Notes: generated by a model not told the origin, from the letters alone. A stretch of 64,000 nt of DNA from CAYFLR01 sp964343805 (GCA_964343805.1 CAYFLR010000019.1:24138-88137), one strand, 5' to 3'. Counted from the first letter of the stretch, positions 1-9,219 are shown. Made by a program: numbers and translations.

Positions 1-1663
1 ACAGGCTTTGAGTAAAAATCTCCGTCAGTTTTCAGATATAGAACGTCTCGGTATTAAAATTTCCAGCGGCACTGTCACTCCTCGTGACTTAGTGAGATTA
101 AAAGAATCCCTCAGGTTGATTCCTGAACTCAAAGAGATTTTGAGTTCAATCGACGATCTCTTATTAGGAAAAACCAACAAAACATTGAATCCCTTGTCTA
201 AATTGGTTTCCATTTTAGATAAGGCTTTCGACGATGAAGCCCCGGTAAACACCCGATCAGGTGGATTTATTAAGGCAGGCTTTAACCCGGAATTAGACGA
301 GCTACGAAATTTAGTTACAAATTCAAAAGGAATTTTAGCCGCTTTAGAAACCCGAGAACGAGAACAAACCGGCATCACCACTTTGAGAGTTCGTTTTAAT
401 AATGTCTTTGGTTATTATATAGAGGTCAGCAAAGCTAAAAGCGATCTGGTCCCCAATCACTATATTCGAAAGCAGACCCTTACTAATTCTGAGCGCTATT
501 TTACAGATGAACTCAAAGATTACGAGGATAAGATTCTAACTGCTCAAGACAAGATGCAAACTTTGGAGATGGATCTATTCAATCGGATAATCACTGAAAT
601 CGTAGGTTTTGTTCCTGAGCTTTGCACCCAATCAAATTCCGTGGCCACCTTAGATATTATCCATTCTTTTGCTAGTATTTCCGCGAAATGGAATTATCAT
701 AAGCCCTCCATCATAGATAGTGGAGCCATTAAAATTGTTGAGGGGCGCCATCCGGTGATTGAACAACAACTCGCTTCCACCTCTAAAGAGGCTTTTGTTC
801 CCAACGATATTTTTATCGATCCCAACAAAGAACAGATTTTACTTATTACCGGTCCTAACATGGCAGGTAAGTCTACCATTATGCGCCAGACCGCCCTCTG
901 TTCTCTAATGACTCAAATCGGGTGTTTTGTCCCCGCAGAAGAAGCTCAAATGAGCATTGTAGATAAGATTTTCACCCGAGTTGGAGCTTCTGACAACTTA
1001 TTAGAAGGTCACTCTACCTTTATGGTGGAAATGTTAGAAACTGCCAACATTCTTAAAAATGCCACTTCATCCAGTCTCATTTTATTAGATGAAATCGGTC
1101 GAGGAACCAGTACTTACGATGGAGTGTCCATAGCCTGGTCAGTTATTGAGGCCATTCATGATATAAAGGCAAATACTCTATTCGCCACCCATTATCATGA
1201 GCTCACGACTCTCAGCAATGACCTTGAACGATTACAGAATTATCAGGTGCTGGTTGAAGAAAACCAAGGTCAGGTAAAATTTGTTCGCAAGCTAGCACGC
1301 GGAGCCGTTAATAAAAGTTACGGTATTCAAGTTGCAGAACTGGCTGGACTTCCTAAAGAGGTCACCCAAAGAGCTTTCACCATTTTAGATAAATTAGAGA
1401 ATGGAAAAAGCCAACTTCAAGTGAAAGAAGCCGATCCCACTTTACTCTCTCATTCTCAGCCTGAAATACAGACAGCCATTCAATTTCAAGCCAATCTCTT
1501 TGGAGAGCAAGAACCTCCTGCAAAAGCCGCCTTAGCTGACCCTTTACACAAAGAAATGTCCACCATACTAGATTATCCAGTAGAAAGACGCACCCCTCTG
1601 GATGCCATGAATTTTATTGCTAAAGTTCAAAAGCGACTCAAACACCAAATCACTTTAAGTTAA
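1..1663 (+). CDS. mutS: DNA mismatch repair protein MutS, C-terminal part (5' end outside window)
   Basis: MutS recognises mispaired or looped bases and uses ATP to recruit MutL. The reading frame is open from base 2, and the alignment-like start (lever domain, TPRDLVRLKESL) shows that roughly the first third, the mismatch-binding and connector domains, lies upstream of the window. Visible are the core and clamp helices, the FGYYIEVSK segment, the Walker A motif GPNMAGKST (bases 851-877), Walker B LILLDEIGRGTSTYDG, the H-loop ATHYHEL and a C-terminal dimerisation tail. The TTG at base 8 is not the real start. The stop codon overlaps the 3' end of the convergent lipoprotein gene by 4 bases. 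Family assignment is certain; only the completeness is unknown. Confidence 0.96.
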   Translation, partial: QALSKNLRQFSDIERLGIKISSGTVTPRDLVRLKESLRLIPELKEILSSIDDLLLGKTNKTLNPLSKLVSILDKAFDDEAPVNTRSGGFIKAGFNPELDELRNLVTNSKGILAALETREREQTGITTLRVRFNNVFGYYIEVSKAKSDLVPNHYIRKQTLTNSERYFTDELKDYEDKILTAQDKMQTLEMDLFNRIITEIVGFVPELCTQSNSVATLDIIHSFASISAKWNYHKPSIIDSGAIKIVEGRHPVIEQQLASTSKEAFVPNDIFIDPNKEQILLITGPNMAGKSTIMRQTALCSLMTQIGCFVPAEEAQMSIVDKIFTRVGASDNLLEGHSTFMVEMLETANILKNATSSSLILLDEIGRGTSTYDGVSIAWSVIEAIHDIKANTLFATHYHELTTLSNDLERLQNYQVLVEENQGQVKFVRKLARGAVNKSYGIQVAELAGLPKEVTQRAFTILDKLENGKSQLQVKEADPTLLSHSQPEIQTAIQFQANLFGEQEPPAKAALADPLHKEMSTILDYPVERRTPLDAMNFIAKVQKRLKHQITLS

Positions 1664-2997
1664 AGAACGGGTCTTGGTAAGGAAATCAGGCTAAAAACCT
1701 GCTCTACTGTTAACCGACTACGGTAACTGTTTTTAGCAGCTTCTAATTTTTCTTTTTGCTCATCAGTGAGCTCTTCACCGTCTACACCAGCATCTTCAGC
1801 TGCTTTAGAAAGATCCTCAGCTGAACTAGAACTCTTAAGTTCAGTGATAGCAGAGGTAATATCTTCAGGAACTGTTTCTCCTTCATAGATAGTATCTACC
1901 TTTTGCTGTACCGCTTCTCCTAGTTGCTCCTGGATAAATTTTCCACCACCAGACTCTCTACCACCGAGAGCATCCGAAGCTTTCTTTCGATACTCAGTTA
2001 AAGTTGCAGCCATCTCACTAATAGAATCAGTAATACTATCTGGAGCACCAGCATCTTTAAAAGCCTGCATACTATTTTCTAGGTCATCAGAAAACCAATC
2101 GAGAACTTTACTGTTAACAAACTTATCCAATTCTGCACTCAATGAGTTGATACCCTTAACAACATCGTTCACAGTTGAACTGTCAGTAAAGCCTGAAGAG
2201 CCTTGCTCTTTCTTTTTTTCTAATTCATCTAAGATGGAAACACTGTCAATGGTTCCATCTCCATCTTGGTCAAAGAACATCACAAAGAATTTCAAAGAAC
2301 GAATCAGCAAATTAAATCCTTTAATTAAATTTACACGAGCTTTTTCATAATCTTTTGGCAGCTTGTCCAGCTGATCCAAAGAACTTTGCAGGGAAGCCAA
2401 CTCAGGAAAGTCCTTTCCTAAGTCTTCCATCGTGGTATATTCCTTTTGCTTAACATACTCTTTTTGCTTAGTAGAAAGAGGGTCGATGGCGGAAGTTAAG
2501 GCGGTAAGACCTGTTGGGCCAGAGGATTTTTTTGATTTAGATTTGGATTTAGCAGATCCCACCAATTGAGCTTTATCTGGAGTCACCAGCCATAGCTTTT
2601 TAGATGAGTCCTCTTTAGATTCGTCGTCAGATTTTCCATCTGACTTTTTAGAGTCACTGGAACTGCTCTTTTTATCACTATCGGAACTGGAAGAGGACCC
2701 CATCACCATCCCAATCATTTTTCGTGCGAGGTCAAAGATATCAACCCCCCCCATAGCACTGTAGGTAAAGGCTATGAAGATCTGAGCTTGATAGTTGTCC
2801 GGCTCATTTTTCAAGATCTTTTCAAAGCTTTCTATTGCTTTGTCGTAAGACTTAGAGCCTTCATCATAATAGTTTATACCTTGATAAGTTAGAACATCGG
2901 TTCCTTCTTCATCGGCTTCTGTATGGCACGCCTGAAGCCCCAAAAGTAAAAGAGTTAAAGCCACAATCCATGTGATGTTAATTAAGATAGTCTTCAT
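1660..2997 (-). CDS. TPR-containing lipoprotein with EF-hand-like loop
   Basis: A 445-residue predicted lipoprotein. The start at 2997 is chosen over an in-frame ATG at 3039 because a GGGGTG Shine-Dalgarno lies just upstream and the protein then begins with a clean signal peptide ending in LQAC, with acylated Cys about residue 24. A single tetratricopeptide-like unit (DKAIESFEKILKNEPDNYQA) follows, then a very Ser/Lys/Asp-rich low-complexity linker. A DQDGDGTID loop (residues about 243-251) resembles the calcium loop of EF-hand or dockerin-type repeats. The rest is helical and charged. It is convergent with mutS (4-base overlap) and divergent from the kinase gene at 3130. Function is unknown; an envelope scaffold or assembly factor is a guess from the TPR. 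Confidence 0.7.
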   Translation of the reverse strand: MKTILINITWIVALTLLLLGLQACHTEADEEGTDVLTYQGINYYDEGSKSYDKAIESFEKILKNEPDNYQAQIFIAFTYSAMGGVDIFDLARKMIGMVMGSSSSSDSDKKSSSSDSKKSDGKSDDESKEDSSKKLWLVTPDKAQLVGSAKSKSKSKKSSGPTGLTALTSAIDPLSTKQKEYVKQKEYTTMEDLGKDFPELASLQSSLDQLDKLPKDYEKARVNLIKGFNLLIRSLKFFVMFFDQDGDGTIDSVSILDELEKKKEQGSSGFTDSSTVNDVVKGINSLSAELDKFVNSKVLDWFSDDLENSMQAFKDAGAPDSITDSISEMAATLTEYRKKASDALGGRESGGGKFIQEQLGEAVQQKVDTIYEGETVPEDITSAITELKSSSSAEDLSKAAEDAGVDGEELTDEQKEKLEAAKNSYRSRLTVEQVFSLISLPRPVL

Positions 2998-3129
2998 GTT
3001 AATATTCACCCCTTTTTGCTGATCTTCCTTTAGAAACATGGTAACGTTTGATCATGATTGTAAAAGTATAGGGAATTTGAGACGAAAAGTACATGAAAAA
3101 ACACTGATTGATTTGAGGTGAAATCTAGC

Positions 3130-4842
3130 GTGGCTGTTTTTAATTTAAGTCAAAAATTTAAGAATCTGAATCGTTTTCGAACCATCTCCAACATCTTTGC
3201 CCAACATGGGTTTATAACCATGCTAGAGATCTTGAAGATTGATCAAATATTCAGCAGGACAGAGGATCACGAGGGGATCACAGCTCCAGCAGATGTTAAA
3301 GGATCTGGCCCTTATCGTCTGAGAAAGGCCTTTGAGGAACTGGGCCCGACCTTTGTAAAATTAGGGCAAATGCTCAGTACTCGCGAAGACCTTATCCCCT
3401 TAGAATATGTCACTGAACTTACTAAGCTACAGGACAATGTTCCTGCTTTTGACACTGAAAAAGCCAAACAGATAATTTTAGAAGAGATGGGAGCTCCCGT
3501 ATCTGAACTCTTCAAAGATTTTTCACCCACACCTATTGCTGCAGCATCAATTGGTCAGGTTCATAGAGCAACACTCCATAATGGGTCTCTTGTTGTACTT
3601 AAAATCCAACGCCCAGATATAGAAAGAATCATCCAAACTGATATTTCTATTCTCTATGCCGTTGCTCATATCTTAGAAAAGGTCCCCGAATTCGCCTTTA
3701 TACACCCGGTTCAACTCATTCAGGAACTCGATAAAACCTTTCGCCATGAGTTAGACTTTTTAAAAGAAGCACGGAATACAGAGCGTTTTTATACTAATTT
3801 TGAAGATGTTGAAGATATAATTATTCCCCGAGTCTATTGGGATCTCATCAGTAAGAGACTCCTAACTACAGAGTTTATTGATGGCAAAAGTCTAGCAAAG
3901 ATCCAACGACAAGAACAGGTTGAGCAATACGACTTTTTTTCAATATCGAAAATCTGTTTAGATTCACTTTTCAAGCAAATCCTGGTAGATGGCTTCTTTC
4001 ATGGTGATTTTCACGATGGTAACATTCTGATTACATCTACCAGTTCGGTAGCTTTAGTTGACTTTGGAATTGTAGGTCGCCTCCACCCCACAGTCAAAAG
4101 TGCTCTAGGTAATATGTTTATTGCCCTAGTTGCTGAAAACTATGATGAAATTATATCTGAATTCTTGGAAATAGCAGATCTTCCCATGCATTTTAATCGG
4201 GATAAGTTTCAAGTTGAAGTTCAAGAACTATTAGAACCCTATTATGATCAACCTTTAGCTGAAATTAACTTTGGTTCGATCATTATGGGCCTAGCTAAAA
4301 TTAGTGCCAAACATCAGGCCATTGCCCCCAGAGAACTCATCCTACTCGCCAAGACTTTTACCTCGGTTGAATCTTTTGCCAAACGTTTGAATCCTGAATT
4401 AAATATTATTCAAGAAGGGGATCGATTGGCTCGTTCTTTGCTCACCAGCTATATGGATCCCGATCGACTGCTACAAAATAGCCTCTTGATGGGAAAAGAC
4501 CTCAGTGTCTTAATGAAAATTCTCCCCAAGCAGTTAAAAATTTTCACCCAAGCTCTCAACAGTGGAAAGGTCCAAGTTCAGGTTAACGATCCCCATCATC
4601 GAAAAAATTCAAGACTGACCAGACAAACAAGAAGAGATATGTCCCTTTCTATTATTCTATCCGCTTTATTCATCGGTTCTCCTCTCTTACTGCAAACTTC
4701 TTCACCCTATTTAATCTATGGAAAACCACTGCACTGGATCATGGGAATGACCGGACTCTCATTAGGGTTTTCTTTACTACTTGTTTGGATCTTCAGGTGG
4801 GTTAGACAAACTCTTCGTAATCGAAAGGAAATTAAGTCATGA
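3130..4842 (+). CDS. ABC1/UbiB family atypical protein kinase-like protein
   Basis: Member of the ABC1/ADCK/UbiB family, membrane-associated ATPases or kinases linked in many bacteria to ubiquinone synthesis or lipid handling. Seen here: the KxGQ signature (KLGQML, near residue 77), the Ala-rich nucleotide loop AAASIGQVHRA, the catalytic HGDFHDGNI, the metal-binding DFGIVGRL, and two hydrophobic C-terminal segments. A GTG at 3118 is also possible, but GAGGTGA at 3115-3121 matches the anti-Shine-Dalgarno and sits 8 bases before the GTG at 3130, so that start is preferred (570 residues). The stop overlaps the next gene (ATGA), so kinase and glycosyltransferase are translationally coupled. No ubi genes are adjacent, so the substrate pathway is open. 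Confidence 0.88.
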   Translation: MAVFNLSQKFKNLNRFRTISNIFAQHGFITMLEILKIDQIFSRTEDHEGITAPADVKGSGPYRLRKAFEELGPTFVKLGQMLSTREDLIPLEYVTELTKLQDNVPAFDTEKAKQIILEEMGAPVSELFKDFSPTPIAAASIGQVHRATLHNGSLVVLKIQRPDIERIIQTDISILYAVAHILEKVPEFAFIHPVQLIQELDKTFRHELDFLKEARNTERFYTNFEDVEDIIIPRVYWDLISKRLLTTEFIDGKSLAKIQRQEQVEQYDFFSISKICLDSLFKQILVDGFFHGDFHDGNILITSTSSVALVDFGIVGRLHPTVKSALGNMFIALVAENYDEIISEFLEIADLPMHFNRDKFQVEVQELLEPYYDQPLAEINFGSIIMGLAKISAKHQAIAPRELILLAKTFTSVESFAKRLNPELNIIQEGDRLARSLLTSYMDPDRLLQNSLLMGKDLSVLMKILPKQLKIFTQALNSGKVQVQVNDPHHRKNSRLTRQTRRDMSLSIILSALFIGSPLLLQTSSPYLIYGKPLHWIMGMTGLSLGFSLLLVWIFRWVRQTLRNRKEIKS

Positions 4843-5891
4843 CATTAGAGCAAACCAGCCACCCCTTGGTTTCAGTAATTCTTCCCGTTTACAACGGTGA
4901 GAAGACAGTTCTCTCAACCATTGATTCTCTTATATCCCAAGACTATCCCTCTATTGAAATTATTGTCATCGACGATAATTCCAAAGATAAATCTAAAGAA
5001 GTCATTAGCAGTTCACCACACTATAGCAAGCTCTCTTTTTCTGAAAATGAAACAAATCTAGGAATTTCCAAAACCTATAATCTTGGAATAAAAAAAGCGA
5101 AGGGTGAATTCATTCTCTTTTTGCATCATGATTGCACCCTAGGCGATACTTCCTATATAAAAAAGGCCGTCACCACCCTCACCGAAGATGAAAAAATTGG
5201 GGTCATTACCGGAAAACCTACTCTAAAGGACCCTCAGCAATTGCCCCTGATTGAGAAAATGTATGCTGTACTCAACTTTATGGATGTTCTCCCCCCTCCC
5301 AACCAGGATATTGAAGACACCACCTTTGTAGAATTTAAAGCCGATATGATTCGCAGATCAATTTTGGACAAACTGGGTCTGTTTACTGAAAATATTACCC
5401 ACTCTGGAGAAGACCAAGACATTTCCACCAAACTGCGAGACCATGGCTATCGGGTGGTTCAACATAATGGAATGCCCTTTATCCTTAATTTTGGGGGGAA
5501 CCAAGACAGTTTTGAAAAGCTTTTACGTAAGCAAGCTGATTTAAGTAAATCCCAGGCATACATTCTCTGGACTCACAAATCCCAGTCTGTACAAAACATG
5601 ACAACAAACAGGCGACTCCGAGCTTTTCATAGAGGTTTCCAAATAGGTTTTAGTGCTCTTGTATTACTTCTGATCTTTTTAGTTATTGGAGCCTACATAA
5701 AAAGTCTCTTATGGACTCTCCTTCTTGCACTTGTTCTGTTTCGCTTTGGGTTTTATATGTACTACACTATACAGTACGGCTATGGGAAATATGCTTTGCT
5801 TTTTCCTTTTGTGGGATTTCTATGCGATATCGCTTATGGAGTCAGCTTCTTTTATGGACTTTTTCTCACCATCTACCGAGGTAGATTCTAG
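4839..5891 (+). CDS. family 2 glycosyltransferase, membrane-anchored
   Basis: A GT-A fold family 2 glycosyltransferase of 350 residues. The N-terminus has the typical VSVILPVYNGEKTV strand-turn and the nucleotide-binding IVIDDNSKDKS; LHHDCTLGD occupies the position of the metal-binding DxD region. A catalytic-type ED (SGEDQD) follows. Three C-terminal hydrophobic segments (from about residue 270) anchor it in the inner membrane, suggesting transfer of sugar to a lipid carrier or polysaccharide on the cytoplasmic face. It overlaps the UbiB-like gene by 4 bases and ends inside an intrinsic terminator. Donor and acceptor cannot be deduced. Confidence 0.88.
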   Translation: MTLEQTSHPLVSVILPVYNGEKTVLSTIDSLISQDYPSIEIIVIDDNSKDKSKEVISSSPHYSKLSFSENETNLGISKTYNLGIKKAKGEFILFLHHDCTLGDTSYIKKAVTTLTEDEKIGVITGKPTLKDPQQLPLIEKMYAVLNFMDVLPPPNQDIEDTTFVEFKADMIRRSILDKLGLFTENITHSGEDQDISTKLRDHGYRVVQHNGMPFILNFGGNQDSFEKLLRKQADLSKSQAYILWTHKSQSVQNMTTNRRLRAFHRGFQIGFSALVLLLIFLVIGAYIKSLLWTLLLALVLFRFGFYMYYTIQYGYGKYALLFPFVGFLCDIAYGVSFFYGLFLTIYRGRF

Positions 5892-5911
5892 GCTCTCGCC
5901 TAGTCTTTTTT
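5888..5911 (+). terminator. intrinsic terminator of the kinase-glycosyltransferase unit
   Basis: CTAGGC (5888-5893) and GCCTAG (5898-5903) form a perfect 6-bp stem around a TCTC loop, followed directly by TCTTTTTT. The stem overlaps the stop codon of the glycosyltransferase and the last codon of the convergent gene. Confidence 0.85.
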
Positions 5912-8063
5912 AATTCTCACAGCGGAAGCAATAGGCGCAACCAACATTAAGAAAGCGAGAAGAACAGTCCACGCACTGCCAGTAGCAGCTGTTTGATCAA
6001 TAGAGCAAGCATCTCTTTTCTTACGAGCAGAACCGCTTATACTCTTTGTATTAGAAGGAGGAACGATCTTTTTCTTAGGTCGTTGGCTCGCTGTTCTTTT
6101 GCTGTCTGCAGCAGTTCTCTTTCCTAACTCGCTCGCTGAAGGTGCGGGTTTAGCCGGTGAAGCAGATGGTTTTCCATCCGCCTGCCTTCTGTGAAAGAGT
6201 TTGAGCAGCTGGTGCAGTTGGCTTTGTTGGCTTAGCCTTTCCCGTAGTGGTAGGTTTTGGCTTAGCAGTACCGGTTGTTGTACCAGTGGAAGATCCGTGT
6301 TGAGCATCACTCAGTTTCTTTCCTGCACCATCTAAAACTTTATCCACTCCCTTAAGGGCCTGAGATAAAGTTACTGTGCTATCTGCCTCGGTGGCTGGTA
6401 ATGCCGCGGCTCCACAGGCAAATTTCAGATCATCATTTTTCTCTGCTAAACCACTGCAGTAATTAGGATATTTATCTACAATTTTCTTAATTTCACAAAC
6501 TTTTGGTATCTTTAACTGTTTCCAAATCTGACATTGAGCCTCTACAATAGATTTTATGGCTTTATCAGCATCTTGAGATCGGCTTGGATGATTAGTTGCA
6601 TTCTCCTTTTTTACGTTCTCTAATACATTTAAAATAGATGCAAGAGCCACATCACCAAACACTTGATAGCCTTTTTTACTCTGATCAGCTATGTCTAAGT
6701 TGAATCCCAAGGCCATTATAGCTGCTGGATTACTGCCTTCTGCATCAGCAAAAGCAAACAAAGACCCTAAAGAAGATTGGCTATTAGCTATCCGACGTGC
6801 TTTTGGCTCTGCTTTGATTGCGGTATAATAAGAAAGATCTTTACCTTCAACATAACTTGCTCCTGTATCACTACCACCTTCCTTAATATTTATGACGAGG
6901 CCTTCATCATTTGCTTCCTGCTTAGAATTCATGGAGTATTTAAACTCAACTGCTTGATCATGTTCAAGAATCAGAGGAACCATACCCAAAACTCGAGGTG
7001 ACACATCCTGTGCAGTATCAGCACTGTTTTTTATTTTTACAATAACCATATCATCCACTGAAACTTCAGTAACCTCAAACTTAAGTGAGCCACCGTCGAA
7101 GATTCCATTAGCAATATGATTGATTCCAATCGATTTGTAAGACTGAGTATTGGCATCATATTTTCCATAAAACTTACTACCAAGGAAATTCTCTCCTTGA
7201 TAAGAGAGATGTTTAACCTTCTCAGCATAATCTGCATCTGTACCTATTAACTGTTTATTGGCAGCACAAGGCTCTGAGGGTATTTTACGATGTACAACAA
7301 TGTTGGGGGCAATAAAGTAGCTTAATGTAGATTGACAGGTAGTGTATTGTGCTGGATCATCATAAGTATTGTCAGTTTCACCAGTAGTAGCAGCAGGATC
7401 TGTCTCTCCAGGACCAGAAGCCTCAGTGGTTGGATCTGCTGGAGTGGTGGCTGCAGGGTCAGTTTTTGTTTCTGTTCCTTCATTGGCCTCTAATAAACTT
7501 ACCTTTACATCAAAACCATCTCCACCGGATTTATTATCGTTATTATTGCTTGCAGGTTGATCTGTGGTTTCAGTTTGGGTTTGAGTATTGCCATCGGTAG
7601 GTGTAGCAGTATCGGTATTACCATCAGTTGTTGCAGCGGGGTCAGTGGTAGAATCAACTTCCTCAACAGGAGAAGGAGCTTCGGGATCCGTTGAAAGTCC
7701 TTTGCAACTATCCATTACGTTGGGGCAAAAACCAGCGCCCTCACCTTTCTTGGTCAACATTTTACACTCTTCGCAGAGTTCTAACATAAATTTATCACAC
7801 TCTTCTTTTTTAGTTCCGGTCAAAGAAGGTGGATTGGGACATTTTTCATTTAAAGCATCTTTGAGTCCCTGGTGAGCGGTATCGGCAAACACCTCTTTGG
7901 GAATTATATGGTTGATGAAGAGAATTCCTNNNNNNNNNNGAGCATTGGCATGATCTATATTCCATCCCGCTAACTGCTTCTGACTTACATTTTTTGTCGC
8001 CGCACCTTGGTCATCACAAAAAGTCAAAAGCGTCATACTTAAAATAGCTAAAATTCGGAACAT
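5900..8063 (-). CDS. large Thr-rich surface protein with C-terminal membrane anchor (frameshifted)
   Basis: No known family recognised. The N-terminus (MFRILAILSMTLLTFC) is a signal peptide with a Cys that could be acylated, although Phe before Cys is atypical. Then come Cys-rich segments (ECDKFMLELCEECK), a Thr/Asp/Pro-rich linker with repeated TDPAATT-type units, a globular middle part and four more Cys. The frame breaks at a tandem GCCT GCCT (6180-6187): the upstream frame would end in a nonsense tail at 6150, while dropping one GCCT fuses it exactly to a second frame that continues to 5900. The fused length is 719 residues. The C-terminus is one hydrophobic helix (AWTVLLAFLMLVAPIASAV) followed by RIKKD, like a sorting or anchor signal. 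A 10-N gap lies near the start (7930-7939). It follows the L,D-transpeptidase-like gene on the same strand. Confidence 0.6.
7930..7939. other. assembly gap (10 N)
   Basis: Ten N inside the N-terminal region of the large surface protein. Ten is a common placeholder, so the true gap length may differ; the frame is open on both sides as drawn. Confidence 0.95.
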
Positions 8064-8225
8064 AACAGGCCCCCATATATGTAATATAATACTTAATCAA
8101 GCTTATGGATTATTTCGGAATATTGAGAGATAACCTTAGTTATTTTTAATTAGTTCTATCTTTATGGGAGGTTATAATGTTGTATTTTGATCACTATTTG
8201 GCAGTTAAAGTTGGGGAGATTTTAA

Positions 8226-8867
8226 TTATTTTCCATAGATGAAAAGCAGGCTACCATTCTTGATTTTATTGATAATTTTTTTGTTTTCAGCCTTACTCAA
8301 AGCAGGACATCCCCAAGATCTTCCTAAGCGACCATATTTTGCTATAAATGATTCGCTTACATAACTAGCTGAATGAATAACTACTCTTCGCTGATAAGCC
8401 TTATCATTTGTTGATTCTTGACCATGAAGATTGAGAGAGTATCCCTTGCTTCCCCAATAGGTTTTCCCTGTTAAGTAGATTCCCAAAGAACTTTGATTGC
8501 TGCCAGAAATATTTGAAAAACTGGTGGCATAATTACCCCCACTGTTTTTACCATGAGCAACAAGATGCTGCGAGAAAGATTCATTTTCCACATCAAAAAG
8601 GTAGTAGCGCTTCGCTGTAGAGGGCTGGGTGAAATCTATAACCGTAATAAATTTTTGATTTTCTATCTGGTTTTGATTCTGACCAAAGTAATCCACTACT
8701 CTCTTTTTGGCTTCTTCTGCCAGATCACTTTGATCTAATAAAGCGCTTATATGCGATACATCTACAGGTTCACTGTCCACTGATTTGATTTCTGATCTGT
8801 TCTCAGTACCTTGACCACAATTTAATAGGGTTAAAACGAGAAGAATGACTAAACTTAGTTTTTGCAT
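8226..8867 (-). CDS. YkuD_2-type L,D-transpeptidase-like lipoprotein
   Basis: A 213-residue lipoprotein: signal peptide ending LTLLNC, Cys about residue 17. The catalytic part resembles the YkuD_2 (murein L,D-transpeptidase-like) family: HGKNSGG, a YATSFSN stretch, SLGIYLTGKTYWG, GYSLNLHG, RRVVIHSASYVS with the conserved His, and GRLGRSWGCPAL with the putative nucleophile Cys near residue 187. L,D-transpeptidases cross-link peptidoglycan through meso-DAP or attach proteins to it, which fits the MurE type encoded at 60779. TGGAGA lies 8-9 bases before the ATG. It is preceded by an extended -10 promoter and a leader hairpin, and followed after 162 bases by the large surface protein. Whether that protein is its substrate is only a suggestion from position. 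Confidence 0.85.
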   Translation of the reverse strand: MQKLSLVILLVLTLLNCGQGTENRSEIKSVDSEPVDVSHISALLDQSDLAEEAKKRVVDYFGQNQNQIENQKFITVIDFTQPSTAKRYYLFDVENESFSQHLVAHGKNSGGNYATSFSNISGSNQSSLGIYLTGKTYWGSKGYSLNLHGQESTNDKAYQRRVVIHSASYVSESFIAKYGRLGRSWGCPALSKAENKKIINKIKNGSLLFIYGK

Positions 8868-8890
8868 TTAATTCTCCAGTTGTGATTTGA

Positions 8891-8957
8891 TTTATTTTAA
8901 GACCCCCGCCTGTGTTGAGGGTACGTATCGGTTTATCGGATTTGGGGGTTAAATAAA
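8891..8957 (-). promoter_or_regulatory. structured mRNA leader of the L,D-transpeptidase gene
   Basis: On the minus strand AACCCCC (from 8957 inward) can pair with GGGGGTCTT, and the stem extends through TTTATTT/AAATAAA with a 3-base bulge, enclosing a 36-base loop that contains a direct CCGATA repeat. It would occupy the 5' end of the transcript from the promoter at 8971 and end about 23 bases before the start codon. No known riboswitch consensus was recognised. Confidence 0.5.
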
Positions 8958-8970
8958 TTTGAATATTCAT

Positions 8971-8979
8971 ATTATATCA
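8971..8979 (-). promoter_or_regulatory. extended -10 promoter, TGATATAAT
   Basis: Minus-strand TGATATAAT is a perfect TGnTATAAT extended -10 element. Transcription would start near 8964, just before the leader hairpin and about 97 bases upstream of the L,D-transpeptidase-like start codon. No good -35 hexamer is visible, as is usual for extended -10 promoters. Confidence 0.55.
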
Positions 8980-9060
8980 GATAGTTGAAGGTCGGCATTT
9001 CATCAATTCAGCTTAGTTGGGTTATGGTAAGTGTGATTTAAGGAGCGACTGTCAGAAGTC

Positions 9061-9217
9061 AATTTATAAAATTTATAATGCCTGTTTTGGCACTGTTTCT
9101 GCCCTTTTTCGTGCCAAAAGTTCTGTTATACGCGGTATAATCATAGTATTGGCAGTAAAATCCATAGAATCTGTGCCATAACTCCATTTATAATTTTTAT
9201 AAACAAGGATTTGGCAC
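9061..9217. repeat. cluster of TGGCAC motifs with AT-rich repeats in a 352-base intergenic stretch
   Basis: The gene-free stretch 8868-9219 contains, besides the leader and promoter above, TTTTGGCAC (9085-9093) facing GTGCCAAAA (9111-9119) as a 9-bp inverted repeat, another GTGCCA at 9173-9178 and TTGGCAC at 9211-9217. Two AT-rich blocks (TTTATAATTTTTATAAA type) lie at each end. The first TGGCAC also begins a sigma-54-like plus-strand element, TGGCAC-N5-CTGCC (GG-N10-GC), which has no gene in front of it. Confidence 0.45.
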
Positions 9218-9219
9218 AA

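Noticed and set aside
2620..2700. Ser-codon-rich stretch as a tandem repeat or CRISPR-like array
   Set aside because: It is irregular low-complexity coding sequence of the lipoprotein linker, with no equal repeat and spacer lengths.
7369..7875. Val/Ser/Ala-rich open frames on the plus strand
   Set aside because: They are the antisense of the Thr/Asp/Pro-rich linker of the surface protein; low-complexity coding sequence lacks stops on the opposite strand.
9173..9217. Two further TGGCAC copies as sigma-54 promoters
   Set aside because: No GC occurs ten bases after the GG in either orientation.
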